DNA of 64,000 nt. Source: Actinoplanes utahensis (GTDB lineage: Bacteria > Actinomycetota > Actinomycetes > Mycobacteriales > Micromonosporaceae). The position numbers were made by a program, and so were the translations under genes. The DNA is taken from contig NZ_BOMZ01000088.1 of assembly GCF_016862455.1 (NCBI RefSeq), forward strand, positions 1 through 64,000, read 5' to 3'. Positions 61,539-64,000 of this stretch are shown piece by piece. Position 1 is the first letter of the stretch; every line of letters begins with the position of its first letter. The notes below the pieces were generated by a model. The model ran no database searches, had not been told where the DNA came from, and saw only the letters and a list, made by a program, of their open reading frames with translations.

Positions 61539-63395
61539 TCAGATCCTGCGCAGGCGCACCGCGACACCGTCCCCCTGGTGGACCAGGGCGCCCTGGTAGC
61601 CCGGGGTCTTCACGACCACCTCGGCGAACCGGCCGCGGACCTTGCGGGCCTTGATCACCGGGACCGGGGAGTCGTACCGGTCGTCCTTGGCGACCTCGAT
61701 CTCCAGCACCGCGCCGGCGCCGATGGTCACGTCGTCACCGACGGTCAGCGGGGCGGCGCCGTGCGGGCGGACCGTGACCGCGAGGGTGCCCGAGCTGATC
61801 CGGGCCGCGCCACGGACGTGGGTCTTCGCCGTCGCCAGGCGCAGCGTGCCGCCGCTGACCGTGACGTCGCCGTCGCCCAGGGCCGACTTCGACGCGGCGA
61901 CCAGCGTGCCCTGCGCGACAGTGGTTCCGCCCTGGTAGGCGTTGTCGCCGGCCAGCGTCAGCGAGCCGGTGCCGAGCTTGATCAGACCGCCCCGGCCGTC
62001 GATGTCGTTACGCCAGGTGTCGGCGGCGGAGAAGCCACCGGCTGCCGCGTCGAGCGTGACGGCGACCGTCGCATCGAACGCGCCGTAACCGTCGGCGGCG
62101 GTGAACAGGTCGATCCGGCCCCACTGCTCCGGGCCGTCCAGGATCGGGTTGCCTGCGGCGAGACCGGTGGTCCGCAGCACCTCGCGGCGCTGCGCGGCGT
62201 CCAGGTAGGGCAGCCGGGTCTCCAGCAGCACCTCGGCGCCGGCCGGGACGGCGAACCTCGCGCCGGACCGGCGGCCGGGCAGGCCGTAGGTGACCTTCGG
62301 CGCCACGACGGCGGCGTTGACGTCCCGGTCGGCGTACGCGTCGGCGGCGTCCGCCCGGTGCGCCGCGGCGAAGACGTCCGGGCCGGCGTGGGCCTGGAAG
62401 TACGCCAGAGCCTGCGCGCGGGCCTCGGCCTTCAGCGTCGCGTTCGCCGGGTCGCCGAGGATCGCGGCGGCCAGCGCGGTGCCGAGGATCCGGCCGCCGA
62501 TCACGTCGACCGGGGAGTGCATGCCGGCGACGATCCGGGTGTGCGCCAGGTCGTACGCGGCCGTCACCAGCTCCTGGAACCGCTCCGGCACCGCGTAGGC
62601 GAACGCCAGCGCCGCCATGTACAGCGCGTTGGTGTGGCCGCTGACGTAGCCGCCGTCGTCGGCCGGGCTGGTGCTCCGCTGGCGCAGGAGCTGCGGGGTC
62701 ACCACGACGTCCGAGTCGTAGACCGGGTAGCCGAACTCGTCGACCGCGCCGGTCGGGACGACCTCGCTGTCGTCGGTCATCCGCCACGGGCGCGGGTACT
62801 GGAAGGAGAACTTGGCCGGGTTGCCGGACGACCAGTTGCCGCGGACCGTGTTGACCAGGGTGACGACCTTGCCGAGGGCCGACGCGGGGTTGCCGGCGCC
62901 GAGCGCCGAGCCGGCGGGGGCGCCGGCCGGGACGGCGTCGCTGACCGTGGTCGCCGGGGTCGTCGCCGGGGCCTCGGTGATGCCGGTGACGGCGAGGGCG
63001 CCGGCTTTGTAGACATCGGCGAGCGGGCCGAGGCCGGCGATCACCGAGTACGACTGGTGCTGGCGGTCGACGACGAACGAGCGGGCGGCCTCGGCGGCGG
63101 TCCGGTTCCGGGTGGTCCGCACGACGTAGCGGACGTTGGCGCGCAGGAAGGCGGCGTCCAGGACGGTGCCGGTGTTCCAGGCGGCGCCGGTGCTCCACAC
63201 CCGGTGGAAGCCGGAGAGGATCCGGACGGCGGCGTTCGTCTCGGCGGTCAGGTTCGCCGTGGTATTGGTCTTGTAGGCGTCGATGAACGAAGAGGCCGTG
63301 CTCCCGGCCGCCCGGGCGACGGTGCCAGGGCCCGCGACCAGGCTCGCCGTTCCGGCGGCGCCTGCGATCAGGAGAGTACGGCGGCTGACGTTCAC
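61539..63395 (-). CDS. Secreted PAP2/vanadium haloperoxidase-like phosphatase
   Basis: A 618-residue exported protein. The N terminus (VSRRTLLIAGAAGTASLVAG) is a twin-arginine-like signal with RR. The PAP2 catalytic blocks are GGYVSGHTNALYMAALAF and RIVAGMHSPVDVIGGRILG, which hold the conserved histidines. The C-terminal 150 residues (LIKLGTGSLTLAGDNAYQGG, TTVAQGTLVAASKSALGDGD) are autotransporter-type beta-strand repeats, an unusual partner in a Gram-positive. It would hydrolyse phosphate esters or act as a haloperoxidase outside the cell. It diverges from the truncated EEP gene. Confidence 0.88.
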   Translation of the reverse strand: MNVSRRTLLIAGAAGTASLVAGPGTVARAAGSTASSFIDAYKTNTTANLTAETNAAVRILSGFHRVWSTGAAWNTGTVLDAAFLRANVRYVVRTTRNRTAAEAARSFVVDRQHQSYSVIAGLGPLADVYKAGALAVTGITEAPATTPATTVSDAVPAGAPAGSALGAGNPASALGKVVTLVNTVRGNWSSGNPAKFSFQYPRPWRMTDDSEVVPTGAVDEFGYPVYDSDVVVTPQLLRQRSTSPADDGGYVSGHTNALYMAALAFAYAVPERFQELVTAAYDLAHTRIVAGMHSPVDVIGGRILGTALAAAILGDPANATLKAEARAQALAYFQAHAGPDVFAAAHRADAADAYADRDVNAAVVAPKVTYGLPGRRSGARFAVPAGAEVLLETRLPYLDAAQRREVLRTTGLAAGNPILDGPEQWGRIDLFTAADGYGAFDATVAVTLDAAAGGFSAADTWRNDIDGRGGLIKLGTGSLTLAGDNAYQGGTTVAQGTLVAASKSALGDGDVTVSGGTLRLATAKTHVRGAARISSGTLAVTVRPHGAAPLTVGDDVTIGAGAVLEIEVAKDDRYDSPVPVIKARKVRGRFAEVVVKTPGYQGALVHQGDGVAVRLRRI

Positions 63396-63538
63396 GGGAA
63401 CTCCACAACATGCGGGGGCGGGATCGCGTTCAGCCTTGGTGGATCAGACGACCGATTTCCCAACCGACGCTGTTGTTAACGTGAACATATCTCGAATGGC
63501 CTTCCGTTTCGGCGAGGGTCGATGGAAGGCTGCCGCCC

Positions 63539-64000
63539 ATGAAACGCGCTCTCGTGGCGTTCGCCGCCCTCGCCGGCACGCTTGTCGTCGCGCCCGCCGC
63601 CCCGGCACACGCGGCCGGCGGCTCCTTCTCCGTCCTCACCTACAACGTCGCCGGGCTCCCCGAGATCATCTCCAGCGCGGAGACCGACCGGAAGACCGCC
63701 CACACCGCGATCGGGCAGCGCCTCGGCCCCTTCGACGTGGTGCACGTCCAGGAGGACTTCAACTACCACGCCTACCTTTACGCGGCCGACACCACCCACG
63801 CCCACCGCACGCCCACCAGCGGCGGCGCGGGCATCGGCTCCGGGCTCAACACCGTGTCGCGGCTGCCCTACGACACCGACGACTTCGAGCGCGGCGACTG
63901 GGACTCCTGCCAGTTCGACTCCGGCGACTGCCTGACCCCGAAAGGCTTCACCTTCGCCCGGCACCGCGTCGCCGACGGCGTCTACGTCGACTTCTACAAC
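63539..64000 (+). CDS. Secreted endonuclease/exonuclease/phosphatase-family protein, truncated by window end
   Basis: The first 154 residues of an exported enzyme. The signal peptide is KRALVAFAALAGTLVVAP, ending AHA near residue 25. The mature part begins FSVLTYNVAGLPEI and shows the family pattern FDVVHVQEDFNYH, with catalytic Asn and Glu positions. Relatives include sphingomyelinase-like phosphodiesterases. AAGG lies 9 bases before the ATG. The gene continues past the window. It diverges from the PAP2-like phosphatase, so both may serve phosphate scavenging. Confidence 0.85.
   Translation, partial: MKRALVAFAALAGTLVVAPAAPAHAAGGSFSVLTYNVAGLPEIISSAETDRKTAHTAIGQRLGPFDVVHVQEDFNYHAYLYAADTTHAHRTPTSGGAGIGSGLNTVSRLPYDTDDFERGDWDSCQFDSGDCLTPKGFTFARHRVADGVYVDFYN

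Noticed and set aside
63473-63490. TTGTTAACGTGAACA in the PAP2/EEP divergent gap as a PHO box
   Set aside because: It reads as an imperfect palindrome rather than an 11-base direct repeat. A phosphate link is attractive from gene content but not supported by the site.

Overview
The window reads as chromosomal DNA of a high-GC actinobacterium. GTG starts are common, genes are packed, many are joined by 4-base ATGA or GTGA overlaps, and regulators are of the LacI, TetR, SARP and SigE types. The gene families and style fit Micromonosporaceae such as Actinoplanes; that genus placement is inference. I see no rRNA, tRNA, CRISPR array, transposase or phage structural gene. Most of the window is ordinary operons, with one gene-poor, repeat-bearing stretch at about 36.1-40.6 kb.

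Layout. 0-4.7 kb: a membrane chemoreceptor and a stand-alone NACHT NTPase. 4.8-12.6 kb: a galactan locus with a GH35 beta-galactosidase diverging from a sugar-binding lipoprotein, two permeases, a LacI regulator and a GH53 endo-galactanase, with two identical operators in the divergent gap. 12.7-17.5 kb: a SigE-type sigma factor with a membrane partner, then an MMPL transporter with its TetR regulator. 17.5-23.1 kb: a winged-helix-like protein coupled to a truncated, catalytically degenerate SF1 helicase, an amidohydrolase, a coiled-coil protein and a LamG-like secreted protein. 23.1-27.6 kb: a compact cluster of MauE-like and TlpA-like redox proteins, an ABC exporter, a SARP regulator, an eight-cysteine small peptide and a divergent type I signal peptidase. 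I consider this the best candidate for an undescribed system: export and disulfide maturation of a Cys/Tyr-rich peptide.

27.8-40.1 kb: a ZIP transporter; an arabinose-type operon (binding protein, ATPase, two permeases, araA) with a divergent LacI regulator; a repeat-rich gene-poor zone; and araD. Operator-like sites of the form GTTA(C/G)CGNTNACA recur through this area. Together with the galactan locus, this suggests a strain that degrades plant arabinogalactan. 40.3-43.1 kb: a 60-bp hairpin repeat array, then a PstS-like protein coupled to a membrane sensor protein. 43.2-51.8 kb: a 2137-residue DUF4011/SF1 helicase/Vsr-like nuclease followed by a HIRAN-like protein.

52.0-56.7 kb: an oxidoreductase/TetR pair, an F420-reductase-like protein, an ArsR/SRPBCC pair with an operator lying over the start codon, and a soluble chemoreceptor-PilZ fusion. 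56.7-60.1 kb: a minus-strand operon of ABC ATPase, three tandem 20-codon mini-ORFs chained by ATGA overlaps, ABC-2 permease, TetR, a lipoprotein with an apparent frameshift, a 27-residue membrane peptide and a duplicated DUF6766-like protein. 60.3-64.0 kb: a small unknown protein, an ANTAR remnant beside a STAS protein lacking its phospho-acceptor serine, a PAP2/haloperoxidase-like secreted enzyme and a truncated endonuclease/exonuclease/phosphatase gene running off the end.
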